The notes under the pieces are model-generated. The model saw nothing but the letters and a program-made list of their open reading frames with translations, searched no databases and was not told where the DNA came from. Position numbers and translations under genes: made by a program. A stretch of DNA of 64,000 bases, from NCBI GenBank assembly GCA_017453465.1, contig JAFTEV010000010.1, forward strand, positions 22,050 to 86,049, read 5' to 3'. The first letter of the stretch is position 1; each line of letters begins with the position of its first letter. This document shows, piece by piece, positions 32,273-39,869 of the stretch. The stretch comes from Bacteroidaceae bacterium. Its GTDB lineage: Bacteria > Bacteroidota > Bacteroidia > Bacteroidales > Bacteroidaceae.

Positions 32273-33253
32273 CTATTTGCATTCTTTAAGTTCTTGTTTT
32301 AATTGTGAACGTGGCACACCCAGCTCGATGGCACGCTCAAAATCGTGACGAGCCAGACGGTAGTTTTTCATTTCTTTGTGGATGTAGGCACGGGTCAAAA
32401 CCATGTTTTTGTTGTCGGGTTCCAGTGCGATGGCTTTGTCCAGGTCCATGATGGCCAGTTCTGGCAGGTTTCCTTCGTGCTCAATCTCGGCCCGCACGGA
32501 GTAGAGTTCTGCTTTTGCGGGGTTCTGGTCAATCAGGGTGGCCAGCTGGGTAAGGGCCTCTTGGGGCTTCCCCATTTCTTGCAGCAGGATGGCCATGCCC
32601 AGCCGTGCCGTGTAGTTGTCGGGTGCGATGTGGAGCAGCCGCTCATAATATTCCTTGGCCTTCGGGAAGTCTTTGCGTTGCTGATAGATGTAGGCACAGC
32701 CCTGCAGGGCCTCCAGGTGGTTGGCGTTCACGTCGAGGATGTTTCCGTAGTCGATGGCCGCCAGTCGGTAGTTGCCCAGCTCAAAATACAGGTCTCCGCG
32801 TGCCTTCAGGATGGGCACATTGAGGGGGGCGATGTTCAGGGCCAGACCGTAGGTGTCGATGGCCTTCATGGGCTGTCCCTGTGCCACCTGCACCTTGGCG
32901 AGGTTGGCATACAGCAGGGCATTGCGGATGTCGTTGGGCATGAGCCTCAGTGCCTGCTTGAAGTACGTTTCGGCTTGGCTCAGCGAGTCCACCTCAGCCG
33001 CCTTGATGCCACGCTCCACCAGTTCCTCGTAGCTCTGGGCATGGGCACGAAGCACGAAGAGCGACGAATGAAGTGTGAGGAGAAGAAGGAGGATGGAGAC
33101 TCTACAGACCAGGGTGGAAGAACATAAAAGGAGATAGAAGGAGGTAAAAGGAGATAGAAGACGGTACGGAGTTCTTGTAACGTCCTTTATCTCCGTCGCT
33201 GAAAGCGGCATATCTCCCTTTATCTTCTTATATCTACTTAACATGCAAAACAT
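32273..33253 (-). CDS. Exported TPR protein with repeat-derived N-terminus
   Basis: Up to 326 residues. From about residue 75 there are seven or so tetratricopeptide repeats (SLSQAETYFKQALRLMPNDI; GQPMKAIDTYGLALNIAPLN; GNYRLAAIDYGNILDVNANH; KDFPKAKEYYERLLHIAPDN; NLPELAIMDLDKAIALEPDN), so it is a scaffold for protein contacts. A signal-peptide-like VSILLLLLTLHSSLFVLRAH then AQS precedes them. The start is uncertain: Met at 33253, 33244 or 33211 are all inside the hairpin repeat at 33128-33225, and a non-ATG start nearer the hydrophobic stretch is possible. It begins 10 bases after rsgA. Confidence 0.75.
   Translation of the reverse strand: MFCMLSRYKKIKGDMPLSATEIKDVTRTPYRLLSPFTSFYLLLCSSTLVCRVSILLLLLTLHSSLFVLRAHAQSYEELVERGIKAAEVDSLSQAETYFKQALRLMPNDIRNALLYANLAKVQVAQGQPMKAIDTYGLALNIAPLNVPILKARGDLYFELGNYRLAAIDYGNILDVNANHLEALQGCAYIYQQRKDFPKAKEYYERLLHIAPDNYTARLGMAILLQEMGKPQEALTQLATLIDQNPAKAELYSVRAEIEHEGNLPELAIMDLDKAIALEPDNKNMVLTRAYIHKEMKNYRLARHDFERAIELGVPRSQLKQELKECK
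33128..33225. repeat. Core-conserved hairpin element, copy B, inside the 5' end of the TPR gene
   Basis: AAAGGAGATAGAAGGAGG and GGAGATAGAAGACG pair with CGTCCTTTATCTCC and ATATCTCCCTTTATCT around GGTACGGAGTTCTTGTAA. The core and inner arms match copy A almost base for base. The reading frame of the TPR protein runs through it, so it either encodes dispensable N-terminal residues or is untranslated leader. Confidence 0.75.
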
Positions 33254-33262
33254 GGATTGGGT

Positions 33263-34210
33263 TTATGGATGCGCAGCCCGGTATTTTTCTTCATTTTCAT
33301 CTTCAAGCATGGAAAGGTATGAATTGTATCTCGATTCGCTGATGTCGTGGCGTTCCACGGCTTCCAGCACAGCGCAGTGCGGTTCGTGGGTGTGTGTGCA
33401 GTTGTGGAACTTACACTGGGCCGAGAAGCGGAAGATTTCCTTGAAGTAGTGGCCTATCTCCTCCTTCTCCATGTCAAACGTGCCAAAGCCTTTGATACCA
33501 GGCGTGTCGATGATATAGCCGTCGCCAGACGAGGAGATAGGGTACATTTCGGAAAACGTGGTCGTGTGTTTGCCCGTGTTGTAAGCGTCCGAAATTTCGC
33601 TGGTCTTGAGGTTCAGGTGTGGAAACAGCGCGTTGATGAGGGTGGATTTTCCCACACCGCTGTTGCCGGAGAGCAGGGTGACTTTTCCCGAAAGTTCCTT
33701 TCGCAGTTCCTCCACACCCAGTCCTGTCTTGGCAGAAATCTGGCGGCATTCGTAGCCGATGGTCTCATACAGGTTGACCATGCCCTCCAGGTATTCCCTC
33801 CAGTCGCCTTCCACCAGGTCCACCTTGTTGAACACCAGTGTCACGGGCACCCTGTAGGCTTCGGCACTGGCCAGGAAGCGGTCGATGAAGATGAGGGACG
33901 TTTCGGGTCTGGTCACCGTCACAATCAGGAAGCACTGGTCCACGTTGGCGGCCAGGATGTGCGACTGCTTGCTCAGGTTGGTCGATTTGCGGATGATGTA
34001 GTTCCTGCGGTCCTCCAGGGCCACAATCAGGCCGGCATTCTCCTCCTGTTGCGGCGTGAACTCCACACGGTCGCCGATGGCCACGGGGTTGGTGGTGCGA
34101 ATGCCCTTGATGCGAAAGTTTCCCTTCACCTTGCATTCGTACAGTGCTCCCGATTCGTCGGCCCGTACCGTGTAGCTGTAGCCCGTGTTTCTTATGACAA
34201 GCCCTTTCAT
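33263..34210 (-). CDS. rsgA: Ribosome small-subunit GTPase RsgA
   Basis: 315 residues. N-terminal OB fold (MKGLVIRNTGYSYTVRADES), circularly permuted GTPase motifs in the order VFNKVD (G4), ISAKTGLG (G5), SGNSGVGKSTLINALFP (G1) and DTPGIKGFG (G3), then a zinc-binding tail with CKFHNCTHTHEPHC. RsgA tests the decoding centre of maturing 30S subunits. The TPR gene follows at 10 bases on the same strand. Confidence 0.96.
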   Translation of the reverse strand: MKGLVIRNTGYSYTVRADESGALYECKVKGNFRIKGIRTTNPVAIGDRVEFTPQQEENAGLIVALEDRRNYIIRKSTNLSKQSHILAANVDQCFLIVTVTRPETSLIFIDRFLASAEAYRVPVTLVFNKVDLVEGDWREYLEGMVNLYETIGYECRQISAKTGLGVEELRKELSGKVTLLSGNSGVGKSTLINALFPHLNLKTSEISDAYNTGKHTTTFSEMYPISSSGDGYIIDTPGIKGFGTFDMEKEEIGHYFKEIFRFSAQCKFHNCTHTHEPHCAVLEAVERHDISESRYNSYLSMLEDENEEKYRAAHP

Positions 34211-34433
34211 CAGTAATGAGTTATTTTGGCCGCAAAGGTAGGGATTATAATTGAAACATGAAAGTTGACGGCCAGAAAATAATGAAAGTGGCTTCTATAA
34301 AATGTACGCAGAGACACAGAATGACGGAGATAGGCAGTTAACAATTGAAATCGCATGAAAGTGTTAAACAATGTTGATTTCGTCCAGAATCTGTTTGTTT
34401 CTTCATAAAACACGGTTGCTGACCGCTTTCTGG

Positions 34434-34560
34434 AAGGCAATGAAAACAAGCTGAATATGTTACACAGAAAATGCCTCGGAGTCGCGTAGGCAATGCGTCG
34501 CTCCCGCATAGGCAATCAAACCCAAACGATTGCCTACACGAGCGCGACGCATTGCTGACA
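34434..34560. repeat. GTAGGCAAT hairpin element, copy 3, with conserved left flank
   Basis: CGCGTAGGCAATGCGTCGC-CGCATAGGCAATC pairs with GATTGCCTACACG-GCGCGACGCATTGCT (34483-34557). The left flank 34434-34466 matches copy 2 at about 28 of 34 positions. The rest of the spacer 34211-34433 shows no gene. Confidence 0.8.
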
Positions 34561-34640
34561 TTTCTTAAGAAAAACCCCTGTGCGAGCGTTTCAATTCCCG
34601 CGTTTGGGGGTCGCCCAAACGCAAAAAAACGGTGGTTTTG

Positions 34641-34671
34641 TTGCAAAATTGAAAGAAAATCACTACTTTTG
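34641..34671 (+). promoter_or_regulatory. Promoter of the AraC-family gene
   Basis: TTG at 34641-34643 and TACTTTTG at 34664-34671 with a 20-base spacer, 40 bases before the ATG at 34712. Confidence 0.7.
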
Positions 34672-34711
34672 TGGCGAAAATCATGTAGTTGCCCAGCAAG
34701 ACCATTTGCTT

Positions 34712-35569
34712 ATGAACGAAGCCCTGCAGCACCCTATAGACAGGCTGGAAAGTGAGATTGAAGCACAAGGACTGGTCGTCATCGACAACGTGACACGGTT
34801 GCCTGCATACGGTGAACCTTATATTTCGCCCCACATGGTCATCGGACTCAATCTGCGCGGACAGGTGAAGGCCGAATACGATATGCGCCCGGTGGTGTTC
34901 CATCCCCACGAAATATCGGTGCTCTATCCCAACCACATCGTGCTGGGCCGCGAATCGTCCGAGGATTATCAGGCTGTGCTGGTTGTCATATCCAGCCGCT
35001 TTTTCGACGAACTTCGCAAAATGGCCTCCTATCGCAATCCGCTGGTCTATCACAACGCACCAGCCATACAGCTTGACGAACAGCAGTTCGAGGCCGTGCA
35101 GAACATCATCAACCTGCTGCGCTCCGTGAGTCGGATGCAGATTCCTGCGCGAACCATTATGATTGCCAACCTGCTCGAAGTCCTCTCCCTGCTGCTGACC
35201 GAATATCGCCAGAAGACCCAGTCCGTGTCGCTCCAGCAGCAGTCCAAAGAAAAACTTTTTTCTCGCTTTTACGATGCCATCGTGAAGCACCACCGCGACT
35301 CACGCGAGGTGAGCTACTATGCCGACCTGCTCTACCTCTCGCCCAAGTATTTCGGTTCCGTCATCAAGCGAGAAACCGGCATCAGTGCCGGCGACTGGAT
35401 TGCCAACTACGTTGTCATTCAGGCCAAATCCCTCCTCTCTACCCGCCGCGATCTCAGCATCCAGCAAATCAGCCACCAGCTGGGCTTCCCCGACCAGGCC
35501 GCCTTCAGCCGCTACTTCCGCAGCAATGCCAAAATTTCCCCCTCGGAATACCGGGCTGGCTGCTTGTAG
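34712..35569 (+). CDS. AraC-family transcriptional regulator
   Basis: 285 residues from the ATG at 34712, chosen because it lies just behind a good promoter. The N-terminal cupin-like sensing domain spans 1-170 (ISPHMVIGLNLRGQVKAEYD, VVFHPHEISVLYPNHIVLGR). The C-terminal double helix-turn-helix has YYADLLYLSPKYFGSVIKRE and ISHQLGFPDQAAFSRYFRSN with the conserved FSRYFR. Such regulators usually answer a small ligand and control a nearby operon. The only adjacent gene is the convergent esterase, so the target is unclear. Confidence 0.9.
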   Translation: MNEALQHPIDRLESEIEAQGLVVIDNVTRLPAYGEPYISPHMVIGLNLRGQVKAEYDMRPVVFHPHEISVLYPNHIVLGRESSEDYQAVLVVISSRFFDELRKMASYRNPLVYHNAPAIQLDEQQFEAVQNIINLLRSVSRMQIPARTIMIANLLEVLSLLLTEYRQKTQSVSLQQQSKEKLFSRFYDAIVKHHRDSREVSYYADLLYLSPKYFGSVIKRETGISAGDWIANYVVIQAKSLLSTRRDLSIQQISHQLGFPDQAAFSRYFRSNAKISPSEYRAGCL

Positions 35570-35586
35570 GATTAGGAGAAAGAAAA

Positions 35587-35611
35587 AATGCAGCCTTTTT
35601 CAGACTGCATT
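35587..35611. terminator. Terminator between convergent AraC and esterase genes
   Basis: AATGCAG (35587-35593) pairs with CTGCATT (35605-35611). A T-run follows on the minus strand and a weaker T-rich stretch on the plus strand, so it can serve both genes. Confidence 0.7.
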
Positions 35612-35633
35612 CTTAATTTGTGCGGGGTAATCT

Positions 35634-37061
35634 TTATTCTTTCGGTTTTATATATTTCGCAATGATGTCGGCCAGTTGAGCTGCGCCCTTGTCGTTGGGG
35701 TGTATGCCGTCGTTCTGCATCTGCTTGCCGTCGTCTTGGAAGAGGGTGTGGAGTTCGAGATATTCCAGCTTCTGTTTCTTGGCGAACTTCTGGAGGGCGG
35801 GCATGATGGCGGTGGTGATGATGGAGTCGGAAATGTTCCACGTGGGTTTGTAGGCTGTGATGGGGCTAGCCAGGATGATGCGCGGCTTGGAGGGTAGGCT
35901 GCGGAGGGAGTCAACCATCTGTTGGAGGCACTGGGTGTAGTCGTCTTTGGCGTATTGCCAGTTTTCGGGCTTCGAGTCGTTGGTGCCCAGCTTGATGATG
36001 ACGATGTTGGGTTGCCAGGCCAGACAGTCACGCCATGCCAGCTCCTGCTGGTAAGGGTGGTTGCCACGGTTCGACATGGTGCGGGCACCTACGCCGAAGT
36101 TCTTCACGGCATAGCCCTGCCCCAGTTGTTTGCGCAGTTGGGCTGGATAGCCAAAGGCTTCGGCCATGTCGATGCCAGAGCCGTCTGTGATGCTGTTGCC
36201 GACACACGCCACACGAATGTCGTCTTCGGCGGGCATACGGAGGTCGGCAAGCCATTGGCGGAGTTCGGCCTTCATCAGTTCGTGGTACTTCCAGTTGCTG
36301 CGGAAGCCAAAGCCGTGGCCACCCGACGGGTAGCAGAACATGGTGCAGCTGTTGCCGGCTCGACGCATGGCTGTGTAGTAGGCGGCGGCGTTGGTGGCTG
36401 GGGGCACGGCGCGGTCGTCGTTGGCCAGGATGAGGATGGCTGGAGGCGTGAGGTGGCGGCGCACAGCTTGGTCGCTGCTCCACTCGCGCTGCAGCGTGGC
36501 ATCATTTCGCCCATCGCCCAGAAAGCCTACGCAGGAACCTTTGTGGCTGAGTTTTTCGTTCATGGAAATGACGGGGTAGAAGAGAATGGAGAAGTCGGGG
36601 CGAGCATCGAAGGGGGCGTGGGTGGAGACGGCAGAGGCCAGGTGGCCTCCAGCGGAGAATCCCTGAATGCCCACGTTGTGCGGGTTGATGTGCCAGACGT
36701 GGCAGCTGTCGCGCACTGTGCGGATGGCTTGGTAAGCATCGCTGAGGGGAATGTTGCGGTCGCCGCCAGGCATACGGTATTTCAAGACGATGAAGGCAAT
36801 GCCCTGCTGGTTGTAGAACTCAGCCCAGTCGTGCCCCTCGTGGTCCATGGCCAGATGGCTGTAGCCGCCACCTGGGCAATCGACAATGGCACGGCCATTT
36901 GCCTGGGCTGCAGCTTCGGCTGTAGGCAGATAGACAGTAATCTCCGACTGGCCGTCGGCAGAGTTTTTCAGAATAAACTTGCGGTCGGTGCTTTGAGCAG
37001 AAGAATGAAGAATAAAGAATGAAGATTGAAGAATCAGTAAAGCAAAAATTCTAAGGTTCAT
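35634..37061 (-). CDS. Two-domain secreted esterase: alpha/beta hydrolase plus SGNH hydrolase
   Basis: 475 residues. The signal peptide LRIFALLILQSSFFILHSSA is encoded by TTCATTCTTCATTC-type repeat DNA. Residues 25-270 are an alpha/beta hydrolase of the acetyl-xylan-esterase type: CPGGGYSHLAMDHEG oxyanion loop, nucleophile in GFSAGGH, Asp in ANDDRAVPP, His in SGGHGFG. Residues 275-475 are an SGNH/GDSL hydrolase: VGNSITDGSG with Ser, KLGTNDSKPENW with Asn, and DGIHPNDKG with the Asp/His pair. Both domains keep their catalytic residues. Deacetylation of plant polysaccharide at two positions is plausible (inference). A TACTTTTG box on the minus strand is at 37125-37132. Confidence 0.9.
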   Translation of the reverse strand: MNLRIFALLILQSSFFILHSSAQSTDRKFILKNSADGQSEITVYLPTAEAAAQANGRAIVDCPGGGYSHLAMDHEGHDWAEFYNQQGIAFIVLKYRMPGGDRNIPLSDAYQAIRTVRDSCHVWHINPHNVGIQGFSAGGHLASAVSTHAPFDARPDFSILFYPVISMNEKLSHKGSCVGFLGDGRNDATLQREWSSDQAVRRHLTPPAILILANDDRAVPPATNAAAYYTAMRRAGNSCTMFCYPSGGHGFGFRSNWKYHELMKAELRQWLADLRMPAEDDIRVACVGNSITDGSGIDMAEAFGYPAQLRKQLGQGYAVKNFGVGARTMSNRGNHPYQQELAWRDCLAWQPNIVIIKLGTNDSKPENWQYAKDDYTQCLQQMVDSLRSLPSKPRIILASPITAYKPTWNISDSIITTAIMPALQKFAKKQKLEYLELHTLFQDDGKQMQNDGIHPNDKGAAQLADIIAKYIKPKE

Positions 37062-37238
37062 AGGAGATAATAAATTGGGGGTTAAAGAAAAGACTTAAAT
37101 AAAAAGTATTCTCAATTTTGACCACAAAAGTACTCAAATTTCTACCAAATGAAGCGCTAAAACCAAGAAATTTGCATAAAAAGTGATGATTTTATGCGTT
37201 TTTAGCAGTTCAAGGGATGGAAATCGAAGAATTATATG

Positions 37239-37484
37239 TAAATTTGCAGCGTTCTTCGGAACAATTTTTATTGAAACAACGAAGCGTTATGCTCGACTTG
37301 CTGATAGAAACGTGAGAAATTTCTGTAGTACGCAAGGAAAGTATATCGGTTCGCGCGTATAGCGTGGGCTGGTTACATTTCTCGTACTAAGGTAATTCTC
37401 ACGACCTCTATCAGAAGAAGTGGCATATCAGTGCCACGCTTCATACATTTAATTGTCCTTTTGGGTGCTGGAGGGCTATAAAGG
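37239..37484 (+). promoter_or_regulatory. Promoter and structured 5' leader of the accessory island
   Basis: TAAATTTG at 37239-37246 would start a transcript of about 260 bases before the first gene. CTGATAG (37301-37307) pairs with CTATCAG (37408-37414), CGTGAGAA (37311-37318) with TTCTCACG (37396-37403), and AGTACG (37327-37332) with CGTACT (37383-37388). GAGAAAT can instead pair with ATTTCTC at 37377-37383, an exclusive alternative. A hairpin GTGGCA/TGCCAC (37420-37437) follows, then a T-containing stretch. The shape is riboswitch-like, but it matches no class I know. Another hairpin (GCATAAAA/TTTTATGC plus T-run) lies upstream near 37173-37205. Confidence 0.5.
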
Positions 37485-37514
37485 TTGTGCTCGACACGTA
37501 TTAGAGATTGTATT

Positions 37515-37883
37515 ATGACATTCAACAAAGTTGAAATGACAGCGATTATGAGTATGGTACATGCCATGATTGTTGCTGATGGAAAAGTAGCAGATGAAGA
37601 AATAAGTGTTATTTCTGCCGAAATGATTAAGTTTGGAATTCCTTTGACTGATTTCAAAGAATTATTTCTTAAAGGAAGAGATATGGAGCCTTCTATTGCT
37701 GTTGAAATAGTATCCAAAATGACATATGAACAAAAGAAATATGTCGCAGCTTATCTTGGAAATATTATGGCTGTTGACAACGATATTGATGGCAGAGAAA
37801 TAGCATTATGGAAACTTTTGTCTCAATTATGTAATTTGCCATCGATGACTGTTGCAGAGGCTATAAAATATATGAGAGAATAA
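37515..37883 (+). CDS. TerB-like domain protein
   Basis: 122 residues from the ATG at 37515 (an in-frame TTG at 37485 lies in the leader structure). The helical pattern AIMSMVHAMIVADGKVADEE then ISVISAEMIKFGI is the TerB fold, in which the acidic ADG loop can bind metal. A second acidic loop is MAVDNDIDGREIALW. TerB proteins occur in tellurite/stress and several defence loci, and also as stand-alone cytoplasmic proteins. First gene of an AT-rich four-gene island; 29 bases to the next gene. Confidence 0.7.
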   Translation: MTFNKVEMTAIMSMVHAMIVADGKVADEEISVISAEMIKFGIPLTDFKELFLKGRDMEPSIAVEIVSKMTYEQKKYVAAYLGNIMAVDNDIDGREIALWKLLSQLCNLPSMTVAEAIKYMRE

Positions 37884-37912
37884 TAAAGCAGTTATTATAA
37901 TGAATAAATATT

Positions 37913-38767
37913 ATGAGTTCTTTAGAAAATAAATGCCAAAATCTACTCATGTCAATTAATAGTGGTGACATTGATAGATACAAACGTTTAAGAACGTCTA
38001 TTGTTGCAGATATTAGCGACAATGATTTTATGGTTAGTGACTATGAAGACAACTTGGCAGTAGGAAAGAGCCTTGTTATTATCCTATATGATATGCCTCA
38101 TAGTGGAATTATATATAAGCGGATAGTTCTAATTGCATTGCATTCACTTCTCAAAATAATCATTAGCGACAAGAATGACAGTAATCCCCAAACAGCTATA
38201 GCTTCTGCTCTTCTTTTGATTTTGTTTTCGGAAAATCAGGATTTTGTAGGCGGAGAGTATATTGCTTCAAAAGTTGGAACCACGGATGCTGCAGCCCATC
38301 AGTTCATTGGTATGACATGTGTTTTTTATTGGAAATACAAATTTAATACATCAAAACCGTCCCTGTTGTACCGAACAGAGCAAAGACTTCAAAAGGCCAT
38401 AAACACTTCTACAATTGATACACCAGACATTTCTACAAGAAAGAAGGTTGTAGATTTTGAGTACGATAATTTTAATTCAATGTTGCATGATTTGCCGCTT
38501 GATGTAGAATTGAAGTTTCCTGGAGTGCCTTTCTTTGATCCTGAAATAGTTTATCCCCAAATTCAATCCCTATTTAAATCAGAGCCGATATATTTCAAGA
38601 AAGCCGATTTCATTTCACATGCCAATACAACGATGAATACCGAAGGTAACAATAAAAACAGGACAATAACAAATGCAGCACCTAACAAGACAGAATCATC
38701 ATCTGGCTGCCTTGGCTTTATTATCTTTTTTATGGTTACATCATTAATAATGGCATACTCAATGTAA
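37913..38767 (+). CDS. Unknown protein with C-terminal membrane anchor
   Basis: 284 residues. I recognise no family. The first 150 residues look like an all-helical solenoid (LVIILYDMPHSGIIYKRIVL, IASALLLILFSENQDFVGGE). A polar, Asn/Thr-rich linker (TTMNTEGNNKNRTITNAAPN) leads to the single hydrophobic helix LGFIIFFMVTSLIMAYSM at the extreme end, so it is tail-anchored with the bulk in the cytoplasm. It follows the TerB-like gene and shares its AT-rich codon use, unlike the surrounding chromosome. Confidence 0.65.
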   Translation: MSSLENKCQNLLMSINSGDIDRYKRLRTSIVADISDNDFMVSDYEDNLAVGKSLVIILYDMPHSGIIYKRIVLIALHSLLKIIISDKNDSNPQTAIASALLLILFSENQDFVGGEYIASKVGTTDAAAHQFIGMTCVFYWKYKFNTSKPSLLYRTEQRLQKAINTSTIDTPDISTRKKVVDFEYDNFNSMLHDLPLDVELKFPGVPFFDPEIVYPQIQSLFKSEPIYFKKADFISHANTTMNTEGNNKNRTITNAAPNKTESSSGCLGFIIFFMVTSLIMAYSM

Positions 38768-38791
38768 TCAAGAGCAGGTGGTGAATGTGTG

Positions 38792-39187
38792 ATGATTTGG
38801 GTAATTGTCATAACGATAGTCGTATTTATCGCCTTCAAACTGGGTTCCATTTCCGGTCAAATAATCGAAAGCGTGAACAGCAGCGGTGGTATGAGAGTCA
38901 AGTATACAAAGCTGTTGGAGAACATCCTTGGTGGTCACAAGGACAGCAAGATTTTCGTGGAGACTCGCACATACATAAGGGCGGGCGTCTCGAACTACGG
39001 TGGAACGACGCTGTTTCACATTCAGCAATCTACGGGAAATAAGGTCATCATTCAATACGAGGTGAAAGACAATCCTGTGGTGCCTTCTTACCAGTTGGAA
39101 TGGATTTTCCCTGACGATATGGACCAAGATGAAATGATGGTCGTCATGGCTATGGATATACAGAAGAAGATGATGCAAGGATTTTAA
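38792..39187 (+). CDS. Unknown protein with N-terminal membrane anchor
   Basis: 131 residues from the ATG at 38792 (GTG at 38789 is also in frame). One N-terminal membrane helix, MIWVIVITIVVFIAFKLG, then a soluble domain with alternating strands (KIFVETRTYIRAGVSNYGGT, KVIIQYEVKDNPVVPSYQLE) and an acidic helix at the end. No family recognised. It starts 24 bases after the tail-anchored protein and could pair with it in the membrane. Composition is closer to the chromosome than its neighbours. Confidence 0.6.
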   Translation: MIWVIVITIVVFIAFKLGSISGQIIESVNSSGGMRVKYTKLLENILGGHKDSKIFVETRTYIRAGVSNYGGTTLFHIQQSTGNKVIIQYEVKDNPVVPSYQLEWIFPDDMDQDEMMVVMAMDIQKKMMQGF

Positions 39188-39237
39188 GCGAACATCTATC
39201 TATTATAGATTTCTATCAAATTAATAACTTTGAATAT

Positions 39238-39669
39238 ATGGGACTATTTAGTAGAACAAGAAAACCTATTCCTCCGTATGATACGCTGGAAGCAGAACAA
39301 AGGTACGCATTATATTTTTTGTTAGAATATCTAACAATGAAAGGTGTTCCTTTGCATGAAATGTCATGGGCTTTACAATATTTAGATAAGGCAGCCATAT
39401 ATTATGGCATGACTAAACGACAAATAGATGATTTCAAGCCATTTTATGATACGTATGAAAAAATAACATCTTATATTAAGCAAATTACGAATCGCCAAAT
39501 TCTTGAATATATGATAAGCAACTGTTCTAACATCTTTATTTTGATGGATGGTGGTGAGAAACACAGAAGCTTAGGAGAACAAGCTTATAAATTATACGAA
39601 GAGTTGGGATTCTCATACGAAAATGTAAGACATATTGTAGACAAATATAGATATAGGACGGATATCTGA
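39238..39669 (+). CDS. Unknown helical protein of the accessory island
   Basis: 143 residues, AT-rich. Predicted mostly helical: AEQRYALYFLLEYLTMKGVP, EMSWALQYLDKAAIYYGMTK, NRQILEYMISNCSNIFILMD, GFSYENVRHIVDKYRYRTD. It has some resemblance in size and helix spacing to the TerB-like protein at the start of the island but no ADG loop. No signal peptide or membrane helix. Last rightward gene before the convergent metH operon. Confidence 0.6.
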   Translation: MGLFSRTRKPIPPYDTLEAEQRYALYFLLEYLTMKGVPLHEMSWALQYLDKAAIYYGMTKRQIDDFKPFYDTYEKITSYIKQITNRQILEYMISNCSNIFILMDGGEKHRSLGEQAYKLYEELGFSYENVRHIVDKYRYRTDI

Positions 39670-39670
39670 G

Positions 39671-39841
39671 CTAATGCCTATTATCTATTTTGTAGGGTGT
39701 ACGAAGATGCGTTTTCAAAATCTCTTCGTCTTTCTCTTTACTCCATTGACCTGACTCCCAGAGTTTATTCATGCCCTTTTCTGCTTTTTGGGCATAATAG
39801 TCGTTGAGCATCTGATGAAGTTCGTCTTGTTCTATAATCAC
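39671..39841 (-). CDS. Small hypothetical protein downstream of metH
   Basis: 56 residues if it starts at the GTG at 39839-39841, 28 bases after the metH stop and on the same strand. The sequence IIEQDELHQMLNDYYAQKAE, KLWESGQWSKEKDEEILKTH, LRTPYK looks like a real helical protein, and the ending with HxRTPYK resembles short Bacteroidales hypotheticals. The track of this frame further upstream only shadows metH. It may be the tail of a formerly larger gene. Confidence 0.45.
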   Translation of the reverse strand: MIIEQDELHQMLNDYYAQKAEKGMNKLWESGQWSKEKDEEILKTHLRTPYKIDNRH

Positions 39842-39869
39842 TTTTGCAACGATTGATATTGGTAAAAAG

